NCBI RefSeq assembly: GCF_024198255.1
Contig: NZ_JAJVKW010000025.1
Coordinates: 1 to 64,000, forward strand
Reading direction: 5' to 3'
Source of the DNA: Myxococcus guangdongensis
GTDB taxonomy: Bacteria; Myxococcota; Myxococcia; Myxococcales; Myxococcaceae
DNA: 64,000 bases
Both the position numbers and the translations under genes were made by a program. The notes below the pieces were generated by a model. That model was not told the DNA's origin. It ran no database searches and saw only the letters and a program-made list of their open reading frames with translations. Shown one piece after another: positions 27,338 to 35,523 of this stretch (positions are counted from its first letter, which is position 1; every line of letters starts with the position of its first letter).

Positions 27338-27862
27338 CTACTCCGTGGCGCGGACCCAGTGCTGGGTGCGGCCCAGGAGGGACATGCCGATGTAGCCGCG
27401 CACCTTCAGCTTCTTGCCACCGTCCTCGACGGCGACCTTGCACTTGTAGGTCTTGCCGTTGGCCGGGTCGAGGATGGTGCCGCCCGTCCACTCGTCGTCG
27501 TCCTTCTTCAGGTTCTGGAGGATGGTCATCCCGATGATGGGCTGGTCCTTGAGCGAACCCTGGCACTTGTCACAGAGGGGGTTCTGGTCCTCGGTCGGCT
27601 CGCGGAAGACCTTCTCGATCTTGCCGAACAGCTTGCCGTCCTGCTCGGTGATGACGATGACGGACTTGGGCTTCTTCGTCTCGTCATCGATGGTCGTCCA
27701 CCGGCCCGTGGGACCGGTCGCCGGGGCGGCGGCGGGGGCCTTCGCGGCGGGCGCGGGAGCCTCGGCGGCGGGGGCCGCGGCGGGAGCCGCGTCCTGGGCC
27801 AGGGCGTTCGAGGCCATCATCAGACACAGGGAAGTGAGTCCGAACCACCGGGTTGCTTTCAT
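27338..27862 (-). CDS. Secreted DUF2147-family protein
   Basis: The 174-residue protein has a signal peptide ending at Ala-Leu-Ala-Gln (residue about 23) and an Ala/Pro linker, then the DUF2147 beta-barrel-like domain: GRWTTIDDETKKPKSVIVI, CDKCQGSLKDQPIIGM and WTGGTILDPANGKTYKC. The domain occurs as a small periplasmic protein of unknown biochemical role, often in strains able to use aromatic or lipid compounds. A GC hairpin lies just after the gene. It is divergent from a LuxR gene 259 bases away; nothing else is visible in that gap. Confidence 0.9.
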   Translation of the reverse strand: MKATRWFGLTSLCLMMASNALAQDAAPAAAPAAEAPAPAAKAPAAAPATGPTGRWTTIDDETKKPKSVIVITEQDGKLFGKIEKVFREPTEDQNPLCDKCQGSLKDQPIIGMTILQNLKKDDDEWTGGTILDPANGKTYKCKVAVEDGGKKLKVRGYIGMSLLGRTQHWVRATE

Positions 27863-28121
27863 GTCTTGAGGTCCTTGCGCGCGGGGCTCACGTCAGCGGG
27901 GGCTTGCGCTCGAGCGTCCCACCAGCCCGGTTGTACTCCAACGTCACACCAGGAGGCAGCCCCACGTGACGCGCGCGGATGCCGCTGTGCGGCATCGACA
28001 CCTGGCATGAGGTGCCACCCGTCAAGCCCAGGGCCTACCCCCCAGGGGTGAGCGACAGTCTCCAGGCGCGCGCCTATTCAAGAACCCAGGCGCAGCACGA
28101 ACCTGGAGGACGTTCACGGCG

Positions 28122-29204
28122 ATGCACTTCACGTCGAAGGAACTCGAACTGAGGGAGAGAATCATCACCGCGCTCCACAGCTCCCTGTCGCTCCCGCTGG
28201 TCCTGGAGGCGACGCGGGCCCCGCTGCTCGAGCTCACCCCCGCGGACCACATGGGCCTGTGTGTGATGACGCCGGGGCCGCCCCTCGACTACCAGTGGCT
28301 GGTCCCCGGCCACCGGCTGACGCTGCTGGACGAGTACCCCAAGTGGGCCGACTCGGACTTCGTGCGCGCGCCCATCTTCGCGCGGCCCAACGTGGTGCTC
28401 CGGGACACGCAGATGCTGGCGCGCAGGGAGCTGGAGGAGAGCGCGCTGTACCGGCGCAGCCAGGAGCTGGACCTGCGGCTGGAGCACGTCATGGCCGTGC
28501 TGCTGCCCGCCCGGGAGGACTTCCTGGGCGCCTTCACCCTGTACCGGGACCGCCGGATGGAGTTCTCCGAGCACGACGCCGCGCTCCTGACCAGCCTCAC
28601 GCCCCACCTGGCCAACGCGATTCGCAACTGCCGCGACATGCAGACGGCCAGGAGCGGCGCGAGGCTCCTGGAGGAGCTCTACAACCGGCCGGACGCGGGC
28701 TTCCTGGTGGTGCTCCCGCCGAGCCGCGAGCTGCTGCGCTCGGAGCGCGCCAGGGTGCTGCTGGACAAGTGGTTCACCCCGTCCGACCTCCACGCGTCAG
28801 GCATCCCGGGCGTGCTGCTCGAGCGTCTGCACGCCCTGACGCGCATGCACCCGGATGAGCGGCTCAAGCACAACCCGCTCGTGTCGCTGCGCGGCGAGAC
28901 GTACTTCGTCGTCCGCTTCATCGAACTCCCCCAGGCCGAAGGCCCCGCCCAGTGGGCCCTGTCCATGAACGAGGTCCCCATGTCGATTCCCCTCCCGCAG
29001 AACATGCGCCAGCAGCTCACGACCCGGCAGGTCGACATCGCCCAGGGCATCCTGCGCAACTGGTCCAACGAGCAGATCGCCGAGCACCTCGGGCTGTCCG
29101 AGGACACGGTGAAGACGCACGTGCGCGACATCTTCGGCCGGCTGAAGGTCGACAACCGCGCGGACTTCATCTACCAGGCCTCGCACCTCAACCGGCCCAT
29201 CTGA
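28122..29204 (+). CDS. LuxR-type transcriptional regulator
   Basis: The 360-residue protein ends with a LuxR helix-turn-helix (residues about 300-355: LTTRQVDIAQGILRNWSNEQIAEHLGLSEDTVKTHVRDIFGRLKV). The first 250 residues resemble a GAF-like sensor domain with the pattern DHMGLCVM and FLGAFTLYRDRRM; no known ligand-binding signature is obvious. No phospho-acceptor receiver domain is present, so it is a one-component regulator. It is transcribed alone on the plus strand and converges on the DUF3892 gene (ten bases between stops). Its target is unknown. Confidence 0.85.
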   Translation: MHFTSKELELRERIITALHSSLSLPLVLEATRAPLLELTPADHMGLCVMTPGPPLDYQWLVPGHRLTLLDEYPKWADSDFVRAPIFARPNVVLRDTQMLARRELEESALYRRSQELDLRLEHVMAVLLPAREDFLGAFTLYRDRRMEFSEHDAALLTSLTPHLANAIRNCRDMQTARSGARLLEELYNRPDAGFLVVLPPSRELLRSERARVLLDKWFTPSDLHASGIPGVLLERLHALTRMHPDERLKHNPLVSLRGETYFVVRFIELPQAEGPAQWALSMNEVPMSIPLPQNMRQQLTTRQVDIAQGILRNWSNEQIAEHLGLSEDTVKTHVRDIFGRLKVDNRADFIYQASHLNRPI

Positions 29205-29214
29205 GCCGTCGCCC

Positions 29215-29475
29215 CTAGAAGCGCGGGAGCGTGAGCAGGTTGTCGGTGGAGATGCCGTTCGCCTTCGTGCGCAGGTACGGAGGCGTCGCGTCGACGACCT
29301 CCACCTTCACGTCCATGGGCCTGTTGCGCACGCGCGCGTCCCCGCCCTTCTGGACCCACAGCACCAGGTCCGCGCGGCTGCACTCTCCCGCCTGGGTCGC
29401 CTCGACCCAGCGCAGCCGGGTGATGTGCTCGTGGAGCGTGCCTCCCTCGAGTCGTATCTGGGTGATGTAGCGCAT
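29215..29475 (-). CDS. DUF3892-family small protein
   Basis: The 86-residue protein matches DUF3892: MRYITQIRLEGGTLHEHITRL, a LVLWVQKGGDARV core, and the ending PPYLRTKANGISTDNLLTLP. Family members are small cytosolic proteins with no known biochemical role. A 22-bp perfect palindrome at 29541-29562 lies 65 bases upstream and may act on it, or may end the next gene upstream. It converges with the LuxR-type gene. Confidence 0.85.
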   Translation of the reverse strand: MRYITQIRLEGGTLHEHITRLRWVEATQAGECSRADLVLWVQKGGDARVRNRPMDVKVEVVDATPPYLRTKANGISTDNLLTLPRF

Positions 29476-29540
29476 GAGGTCACCTCCGGTTCGAATGCCA
29501 CGGTTGAGTGGCGGAGGATCGCCGTCCAGGCGGTAGGTGT

Positions 29541-29562
29541 CTCTACCTCCGCGGAGGTAGAG
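29541..29562. promoter_or_regulatory. Perfect 22-bp palindrome
   Basis: CTCTACCTCC followed by GCGGAGGTAGAG is fully self-complementary; a third GGTAG half site lies just 5' at 29532-29536. It sits between the HDO-like gene stop (29570) and the DUF3892 start (29475), so it could be an operator or a hairpin terminator. Confidence 0.5.
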
Positions 29563-29569
29563 GGCCGCA

Positions 29570-30247
29570 TCAGCCCTCGCGGAAGATGCCCGGGTAGAGG
29601 GTGCGCGTGGTGCGCGCGGAGAGGACCACCGCGGCCTGCTCCTCGGGGTCCGTCAGTTCGCGCAGCACCGTGTTCATCTCCGCCACGTGGCCCTCATCCA
29701 GCGCGCCGTGGCTGCGCAGGAACGTCACCGACTCACGGATGCGGGGGATGGCGTCCACCGCGAGGAGGCGCTCCACCGCGCCGCTCGCGCGCGTCTGGGA
29801 GAGGTACTCCAGCACGTACGCCGTGCCCAGCACCGCCGTCGGCACGCCTGAGCGGGACGTGAAGAAGTTCCAGCCGTTGTACGCCTCCACGGCGGGCGTC
29901 TTCACCGCGCGCTCGACGCGCTCCGCCCCGACGCCCAGGTTGCGCAGGTCCGACAGGAGCCACTTCTCGTGCCCGCGCTCCTCGTCCGCCTTCTGCAACA
30001 GCAGCTCCGCCAGCCACGGGTGCGTGCCCAGCCGCCGCAGCCGGCGCCCGGCGTCGCCCAGCATGGGCGTGCTCCAGCGCGCGTAGTGGTACGTCTGGAC
30101 GAGGTAGTGGATGTAGCCCGCCTCGTCCAGGGTGCCGTCGAAGAGCCGACGCGCGTCCGGGTGCGCGTCCAACACCGCCACCAGCGCCCTCGCCTCCTGG
30201 TCCAAGAGCTCCACCCACCCCATCGGGACCTGCGTCTGCGTCTGCAC
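29570..30247 (-). CDS. Heme-oxygenase-like diiron protein (iron-containing redox enzyme family)
   Basis: The 225-residue all-helical protein shows a heme-oxygenase-like diiron pattern: an early Asp-Glu/His pair in LDEAGYIHYLVQTYHYARW, then KADEERGHEKWLLSDL near residue 90, and a late DEGHVAEMNTVL near residue 185. Such HDO-fold enzymes use iron to cleave or oxidise substrates, often in natural product pathways. The start is uncertain: GTG at 30247 has a well-placed GGAGAGGAG site, while ATG at 30283 would add twelve residues and has AAAGGAG rather close. The substrate is unknown and no biosynthetic genes lie next to it. Confidence 0.8.
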   Translation of the reverse strand: MQTQTQVPMGWVELLDQEARALVAVLDAHPDARRLFDGTLDEAGYIHYLVQTYHYARWSTPMLGDAGRRLRRLGTHPWLAELLLQKADEERGHEKWLLSDLRNLGVGAERVERAVKTPAVEAYNGWNFFTSRSGVPTAVLGTAYVLEYLSQTRASGAVERLLAVDAIPRIRESVTFLRSHGALDEGHVAEMNTVLRELTDPEEQAAVVLSARTTRTLYPGIFREG

Positions 30248-30401
30248 GTGCGTCTCCTCTCCGAGCCACATCCGGCCGTCCATGCACTCCTTTCGTGGCC
30301 AGGGCCCGGAGTGCGCCGGCCGCCCTTCCACTTTCAGTACGAGACACACTGAGGGTGCGTGCGCTATGGGGGGGCCGCGAGAAAGAAGGTGGAGCCCAAC
30401 C

Positions 30402-31832
30402 GTGCGCCGAACGTCCAACATCCTCCGAGTCCTGCTGGGAATCAGTCTCTGTCTGTCCATCGCCTGTGGCGAACCGAAGTCCACGGAGGTCCTGCGCCCT
30501 CCCCCGCCCCCTCCGGGTGAGGACATCGGCACCGACCTGGTGATCCTCGTCGAGCGCCAGGTGGAGAGGGACGGTCCCTACGTCGCGGGCGCGACGGAGC
30601 ACTTCAAGGTCGTCGCCTCGAACGAGACGCTGAAGTCCGTCCAATGGAGCACGAGCGCCGGGAGCATCGCCCCGAGCTTCGAGCGCGTCGCGTGGACCCT
30701 GCCGACGACGGCGGGCAGCGCCTCGCTGTCCGTGTCGGTGGAGACGGAGTCGGGGAGGAAGACCCAGGGCTCCTTCACCTTCAACGTCGTGGCGGCCCCC
30801 GTGGCCGCGGAGACGGACATCGACCCCACCCCGGACGAGACGGGCCGCTTCTGTGAGCTCGCGTTCGACAACTCCGGCAAGGCGCACCTGCTCTACTCCA
30901 ACGACACGCACCGCACCCTCTGGTACGCCACGTTGGACGGCACCACGTGGACGCGGGAGCAGGTCGACGGCCCCGGGCCCGGCGCCGAGACGAACTTCAC
31001 CTGGAACGCCGCGATGGCCCTCAACCCCGTCACCGGCGTGCCCCACATCGCCTATTTCAAGGGGCTGGGAAGCGCGGATGGGGCGGCGAGCGTGCGCCCC
31101 TGGTACGCCACCCGCGTCAATGGCGCGTGGACCACCGAGAACGTCGAGACCCTCGCCCGCACCGTGTCGAGCACGGTGAGCATCGCCCTGAACCCGGCCA
31201 AGGACCAGCAGCCCACCCTCGTCATCGGAGACAACCAGACGACGACGCTCCCCGTGTCGGTCCGCACGGGCCCCAACGCCTGGAACAACACGAAGCTGTC
31301 ATTCGCGTCGGGCGCCAAGACGCTCAAGGGCGACATCCGGTTCGACGCGGCGGGGACGCTGTACATCCCCTTCGTCTTCTCCCTGGGCACCGCGCTCCAG
31401 TTGGGGGCGTTGAGGGAGGGTCAGCCCTTCGAGTACCTGCAGATCGAAACCTTCACCTCCGCCACCACCTGGTTCCCCACGGCCATGGGGCCCGGCAACC
31501 ACCTGCTCCTCATCAAGAGCGGCAGCGCGGACGCGTCGCCCGGTGGCTACACGGACGTCACGCTGGGCACGCCCCTGTCCACCAGCGCCTCCGCCCGCTC
31601 GCAGCTCGTCTACGAAAACGACGCCACGGACATCGCGTACGCGAATGGAATCTTCATCGCCAACCGCCACGAGACGAGGCTCGAGCTCATCACGAGCAAC
31701 GCACGCAACCTGTGGGACTACACCCAGTGGGGCTCGGTGCAGGCCGGGCCTCGCCCCAGCATCGCGGTGCGCCCCACGGACGGGACGCCCCACGTCTGCT
31801 ACCAGCGCGGCGGCAAGGTGAGCTTCCAGTAG
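30402..31832 (+). CDS. Lipoprotein with repeated beta-type segments
   Basis: The 476-residue protein starts at GTG 30402 (with a GGTGGAG site) giving a lipoprotein signal with LSIAC, Cys 22; ATG 30366 would add twelve residues before it. A Pro-rich linker is followed by an Ig-like segment and then repeated segments such as CELAFDNSGKAHLLYSNDTH and AMALNPVTGVPHIAYFKG that look like blades of a beta-propeller. Propeller-type exported proteins of this sort are common in myxobacteria. No catalytic motif seen, so function unknown. Its stop lies 23 bases from the stop of the converging ligase gene, with a hairpin between. Confidence 0.75.
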   Translation: MRRTSNILRVLLGISLCLSIACGEPKSTEVLRPPPPPPGEDIGTDLVILVERQVERDGPYVAGATEHFKVVASNETLKSVQWSTSAGSIAPSFERVAWTLPTTAGSASLSVSVETESGRKTQGSFTFNVVAAPVAAETDIDPTPDETGRFCELAFDNSGKAHLLYSNDTHRTLWYATLDGTTWTREQVDGPGPGAETNFTWNAAMALNPVTGVPHIAYFKGLGSADGAASVRPWYATRVNGAWTTENVETLARTVSSTVSIALNPAKDQQPTLVIGDNQTTTLPVSVRTGPNAWNNTKLSFASGAKTLKGDIRFDAAGTLYIPFVFSLGTALQLGALREGQPFEYLQIETFTSATTWFPTAMGPGNHLLLIKSGSADASPGGYTDVTLGTPLSTSASARSQLVYENDATDIAYANGIFIANRHETRLELITSNARNLWDYTQWGSVQAGPRPSIAVRPTDGTPHVCYQRGGKVSFQ

Positions 31833-31846
31833 GAGCCCGCCCCACC

Positions 31847-31867
31847 CGGCGCGGCTACACCGCGCCG
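31847..31867. terminator. Bidirectional hairpin between convergent genes
   Basis: A perfect 8-bp stem CGGCGCGG-CTACA-CCGCGCCG lies between the lipoprotein stop and the acyl-CoA ligase; the ligase stop codon is in the loop. A hairpin ending both genes is the simplest reading. Confidence 0.6.
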
Positions 31868-33450
31868 TCCTGGTAGTGCTGTTCGTACTGCTGACGGAGC
31901 ACGAACTTCTGGGCCTTGCCGGTGGACGTCTGCGGCATGGCCTCCAGCAGGACGACGGACTTGGGCACCTCGAAGCCTCCGAGGTGCTGACGGCAGTGGG
32001 TGATGATGTCCGGCGCCGTGGCGGAGGCGCCGGGCTTGAGCACGACGAAGCCGGTGACGGCCTCCGCCCAGCGCGCGTGCGGCAGGCCCACCACGGCCAC
32101 CTGAAGGACGGCGGGGTGGCGCAGGAGCACCTCCTCCACCTTGATGGACGGGACGTTCTCCCCACCCGTCTTGATCATGTCCTTCTTGCGGTCCACGAAG
32201 AGCAGCTGGCCGTCGGCGTCGAACATGCCGAGGTCCCCGGTGTGGTGCCAGCCGAACGCCCGCGCGCGCTCGGTGGCCTCCGGGTCCTTGTAGTAGCCGA
32301 GCATCACGTTCGGCCCGCGGTGGACGATTTCGCCCACCTCGCCGCGGCCCAGCAGCCGGCCCTCGTCATCCATGATGGCCGTCTCGTTCGTCACCACCGA
32401 GTCGCCCCAGTACGAGCCGAACCGCTTGAGCTGCTGCTCGGCCTTGAACATGGTGGTGGCCGGGTACATCTCCGTCTGCCCCGACGCGAGCGCGAACCCG
32501 CCCGGACAGAACTTCTCCAGCAGCTCCACGAGCATCGTGCGCGCCATGGGCGCCATGACGTACAGACACATGCGCAGGCTGGACAGCTTCGTCGTGGGAC
32601 GCGCCGGGTGCGCCAGCATGGCGCCGTACATGATGGGCAGGCCCAACAGGAAGGTGACGCCGCGCCGCTCGATGGTGGCGAGCATCGCGCCGGGCTCGAA
32701 CACGCGCCGCACGATGACGGTGGCGCCCGCCATGAGGAACGACACGGAGACGGCGTGCTGCGCGCAGTGGAACATCGGCAGCACGCACAACGTCACGTCG
32801 CTGGGACGCAGCTCCAGCTCGAACAGGTTTCCGCTGAGCGCCGAGTGGATGGACGCGTGCGAGTGCATCACGCCCTTCTGCTGGCCGGTGGTGCCGCTGG
32901 TGTACATGATCTGCGCCAGCTGCGTGCTCTCGATGTCCACCGCTGGCGGCGTGCCGTGCTGGCCCTTCAGCGTGTCCAGGAAGGTGACGGTGTTGCCTCC
33001 GGGCGAGGCCTGTCCCTCGGGGACACAGACGATGAGGCCCAGGCCCCGCGCCTCCAGCATCGCGCGCAGGTCCGGCTTCGCGAGCAGCTCCAGGTCGATG
33101 ACCACCCGCGACACCTCGGCGTGCTCGAGGATGTAGCCGATGGCCTCCACCGAGAGGCCCGTGTTGATGGGCACCCAGACCAGGCCCGCCTTGTAGATGC
33201 CGAAGAAGGCGGTGACCATCTGCGCGGAGTTGCCGCAGAGCATGGCCACGCGCGCGCCCGGCGCGAGCCCCTGTCCGAGCAGGTGGTGGGCGAACGCGTT
33301 GGCCCGCCGGTCCAGCTCCGCGTAGGAGAGCTCCAGCTCACCGTCGATGAGCGCCGTGCGCTCCGGCCAACGCAGCGCCGAGCGGCGGATGACGTCTCCC
33401 AGCGAGACGCGGCTGATGTGCTTGTAGACGGCTTCCGGGGTCTGTCCCAT
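31855..33450 (-). CDS. Acyl-CoA synthetase (AMP-binding ligase)
   Basis: The 531-residue enzyme activates a carboxylic acid as the acyl-CoA via an acyl-AMP. Motifs are the P-loop MYTSGTTGQQKG near residue 185, SGQTEMYP near residue 325, HTGDLGMFDADGQLLFVDRKKDMIKTGGEN near residue 405 and the C-terminal catalytic lysine in STGKAQKF near residue 514. It belongs to the fatty-acyl/aryl-CoA ligase class; chain length cannot be read from sequence. The ATG at 33450 starts the family domain. It lies 56 bases downstream of the acyl-CoA dehydrogenase on the same strand; together they suggest acid activation and beta-oxidation. Confidence 0.93.
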   Translation of the reverse strand: MGQTPEAVYKHISRVSLGDVIRRSALRWPERTALIDGELELSYAELDRRANAFAHHLLGQGLAPGARVAMLCGNSAQMVTAFFGIYKAGLVWVPINTGLSVEAIGYILEHAEVSRVVIDLELLAKPDLRAMLEARGLGLIVCVPEGQASPGGNTVTFLDTLKGQHGTPPAVDIESTQLAQIMYTSGTTGQQKGVMHSHASIHSALSGNLFELELRPSDVTLCVLPMFHCAQHAVSVSFLMAGATVIVRRVFEPGAMLATIERRGVTFLLGLPIMYGAMLAHPARPTTKLSSLRMCLYVMAPMARTMLVELLEKFCPGGFALASGQTEMYPATTMFKAEQQLKRFGSYWGDSVVTNETAIMDDEGRLLGRGEVGEIVHRGPNVMLGYYKDPEATERARAFGWHHTGDLGMFDADGQLLFVDRKKDMIKTGGENVPSIKVEEVLLRHPAVLQVAVVGLPHARWAEAVTGFVVLKPGASATAPDIITHCRQHLGGFEVPKSVVLLEAMPQTSTGKAQKFVLRQQYEQHYQDGAV

Positions 33451-33506
33451 CGTGTGCTCCTTCCCGCCCGACTCGGGCGCGCGAGTGGTCCCCCCCGTCG
33501 AACACC

Positions 33507-34673
33507 TCAGCCCCGCGACTTGCGAGGCAGGGTGCCCATGGCCTTGCTGATGATGCCGAGCATCACCTCGTCGGCGCCGCCGCCGATGGACCCCAGGCGC
33601 AAGTCGCGGTGCGCGCGCGCCAGCGGGTTGTCCCAGGTGAAGCCCATGCCGCCCCAGTACTGCAGACAGCCGTCGACCAGCTCCCGGGCGAGCCGCCCCG
33701 ACTTGAGCTTGCACATGGAGGCGAGCTTCACCACCTGCGGGTCGTCCTTGTTCTCGATGTACAGGGCGACGGTGCGGTAGATGAGCGCGCGCAGCGCCTC
33801 CACCTCCGTCTGCAGCTCCGCGAGCCGGAAGTGCACGGACTGGTTGTCGAGGATGGACTGGCCGAAGGCCTTGCGCTCCCGCGCGTACTCGGCCGTCTGG
33901 GCGATGAGCCGGTCGAACGTCACCAGGGTGCTCGCCGACACGAAGAGGCGCTCCTCCTGGAACTGCTGCATCTGCATCGCGAAGCCGCGGCCCTCGTCGC
34001 CGATGCGGTTTCTCACCGGCACGCGCACGCCGTCGAAGAAGAGCTGCGCGGTGTCGGACGCCCACATGCCCAGCTTGCGAATCTTCGCGCGGGTGATGCC
34101 GGGCCGGTCCATGGGGACGATGATGAGCGACTTGTTCGCGTGCGCCGGGCCGTCCCCCGTGTTGGCGAGCAGGCAGACCCAGTCCGCCTGCATGCCGTTG
34201 GTAATCCACATCTTGCCGCCGTCGATGACGTAGTCGTCGCCGTCGCGGCGCGCGGTGGTCGTCACGCTCGCCACGTCGGAGCCGGCGCCGGCCTCGCTCA
34301 CCGCGATGGAGCACACGCGCTCCCCGGCGAGCGTGGGCGCGAGGAACTCCCGCCGCAGCTCGTCACTGCCGAAGCGGGCGAGCGCGGGCGTGGCCATGTC
34401 GGTGACGACGCCGATGGCCATGGGCAGCGCGCCGCAGGTGCAGTGGCCCAGCTCCTCCGCGAAGGCGACCGAGAACGAGGCGTCCAGCCCCAGCCCGCCG
34501 AACTCCGTGGGCTTGGTGATGCCGAGCAGCCCCAGCTCCCCGAGCTTCTTGAACACCTCCCGCGCCGGGAAGAGCTCCGCGTCCTCCCACGCGTCCACGT
34601 GCGGGTTGAGCTCCTGCTCGACGAACTTGCGGACCGTCTGACGGATGGCGCGGTGTTCCTGGGTCTCGTGCAT
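33507..34673 (-). CDS. Acyl-CoA dehydrogenase
   Basis: The 388-residue flavoprotein oxidises acyl-CoA to the 2-enoyl-CoA. It shows the FAD-binding pattern SIAVSEAGAGSDVASVTTTA near residue 135, KMWITNG, the YARERKAFGQ segment near residue 245 and WGGMGFTWDNPLARAHRDLRL followed by GGADEVML near residue 370, where a Glu acts as base in many relatives. It forms an operon with the AMP-binding ligase. The start at ATG 34673 is strongly supported by the family N-terminus (HRAIRQTVRKFVEQELNP). A 26-bp palindrome lies 138 bases upstream. Confidence 0.93.
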   Translation of the reverse strand: MHETQEHRAIRQTVRKFVEQELNPHVDAWEDAELFPAREVFKKLGELGLLGITKPTEFGGLGLDASFSVAFAEELGHCTCGALPMAIGVVTDMATPALARFGSDELRREFLAPTLAGERVCSIAVSEAGAGSDVASVTTTARRDGDDYVIDGGKMWITNGMQADWVCLLANTGDGPAHANKSLIIVPMDRPGITRAKIRKLGMWASDTAQLFFDGVRVPVRNRIGDEGRGFAMQMQQFQEERLFVSASTLVTFDRLIAQTAEYARERKAFGQSILDNQSVHFRLAELQTEVEALRALIYRTVALYIENKDDPQVVKLASMCKLKSGRLARELVDGCLQYWGGMGFTWDNPLARAHRDLRLGSIGGGADEVMLGIISKAMGTLPRKSRG

Positions 34674-35012
34674 GCGCTGCCTCGGTGGCTCGGAGCCGGA
34701 GAAGGGTCAACGAAGAGAGGGCGCCACCCTGGCGCGGCGCGATGCGCGCATCCAACGAGCGTCCAACACCCTCCCTACCGATGAGACCCGAGTCTGCATC
34801 CCGCCCTCCTAAAAAAGCAAGCGTGCTTGCTTTTTTCGAGAACCAGACGAGCGGACATCCCAACAACCCTCCAAGAACTCCTCCCTCGCGCCTCTTCGGC
34901 TCACCGCGTCATCCATCGAGGCTCGTGGCTCGCGCGTGCACGGTGGCCCACGTCGCAGGCCCACGACGGGTGCGAACCCTGCGGGACGAGGAACATTCCG
35001 AGGCGCCGGGAC
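34674..35012. other. Upstream region of the acyl-CoA genes, no supported gene
   Basis: This stretch holds the 26-bp palindrome at 34811-34836 and otherwise only weak open frames without coding character. The part from about 34840 to 35520 looks decayed and includes the two fragments listed next. Confidence 0.6.
34811..34836. promoter_or_regulatory. 26-bp palindrome upstream of acyl-CoA dehydrogenase operon
   Basis: AAAAAAGCAAGC-GT-GCTTGCTTTTTT is perfect over 12+12 bases. The GCAAGC...GCTTGC core resembles operators of TetR regulators of fatty-acid degradation. With T-runs on both sides it could equally be a bidirectional terminator. The choice is not settled by sequence. Confidence 0.55.
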
Positions 35013-35115
35013 TCAGCGCCCCGGAGGCCCTGCCTTCGCCAGCAGCTCCACGAACGAGGTGACGTGGGGCGCGGACTGCCCCACGCGCGGCCACACCGCG
35101 TGCCAGTGCCGGAGC
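35013..35115 (-). pseudogene. Remnant resembling the 3' end of a LysR-type regulator gene
   Basis: Reading the minus strand, 33 codons before a TGA give WHAVWPRVGQSAPHVTSFVELL, which resembles the usual end of a LysR regulator, where a Trp-Pro is followed by an Ala/Phe-Val-x-x-Leu helix. Upstream in that frame the sequence is only the antisense of the next fragment. This suggests the rest of the gene was lost. The call rests on a short stretch. Confidence 0.4.
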
Positions 35116-35408
35116 CGGCGGACCTCGACGCGGCCCTGGCGCGGGCCGAAGCCCGGGGACGCCCCCGCATCATCCAGGGACATGGCGGCGTGTCCCCCGC
35201 GAGCACCCTGCGCGCCGCCCGACACTCCCTGCGCGCGCTGGAGCACGCGGTGCGCGAGGCCCGGGAAAACCCGGAGCGGATTCTCGCCATCGAGTTGCAG
35301 GAATGTCTTCCCACGGGTGCGCCGGGGGCCAACACCGAGGCATTCTTCCACCGGCGGAATCTGGACGTGGTCCTCGCGCGACATCCGTGGAGTGGACGGT
35401 CACCGTGA
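35100..35408 (+). pseudogene. Gene fragment of unknown origin
   Basis: From GTG 35100 the plus strand reads about 102 codons with good coding character (DAALARAEARGRPRIIQGHG, then LRALEHAVREARENPERILAIELQECLP and EAFFHRRNLDVVLARH). I do not recognise the family. The lack of a proper start region and the overlap of its 5' end with the LysR-like remnant suggest a truncated gene, though a short real gene is possible. Confidence 0.35.
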
Positions 35409-35523
35409 TGTGACTTCGGACGGGCCTCTCCGTCGCCGCGCTCGATTCGTCGCGACATTCTCCCGGACGGGACGTTGACGAGGACAACGCCCTTGGGCGC
35501 CCCGCCCCGGAGAGCCAGGCATC

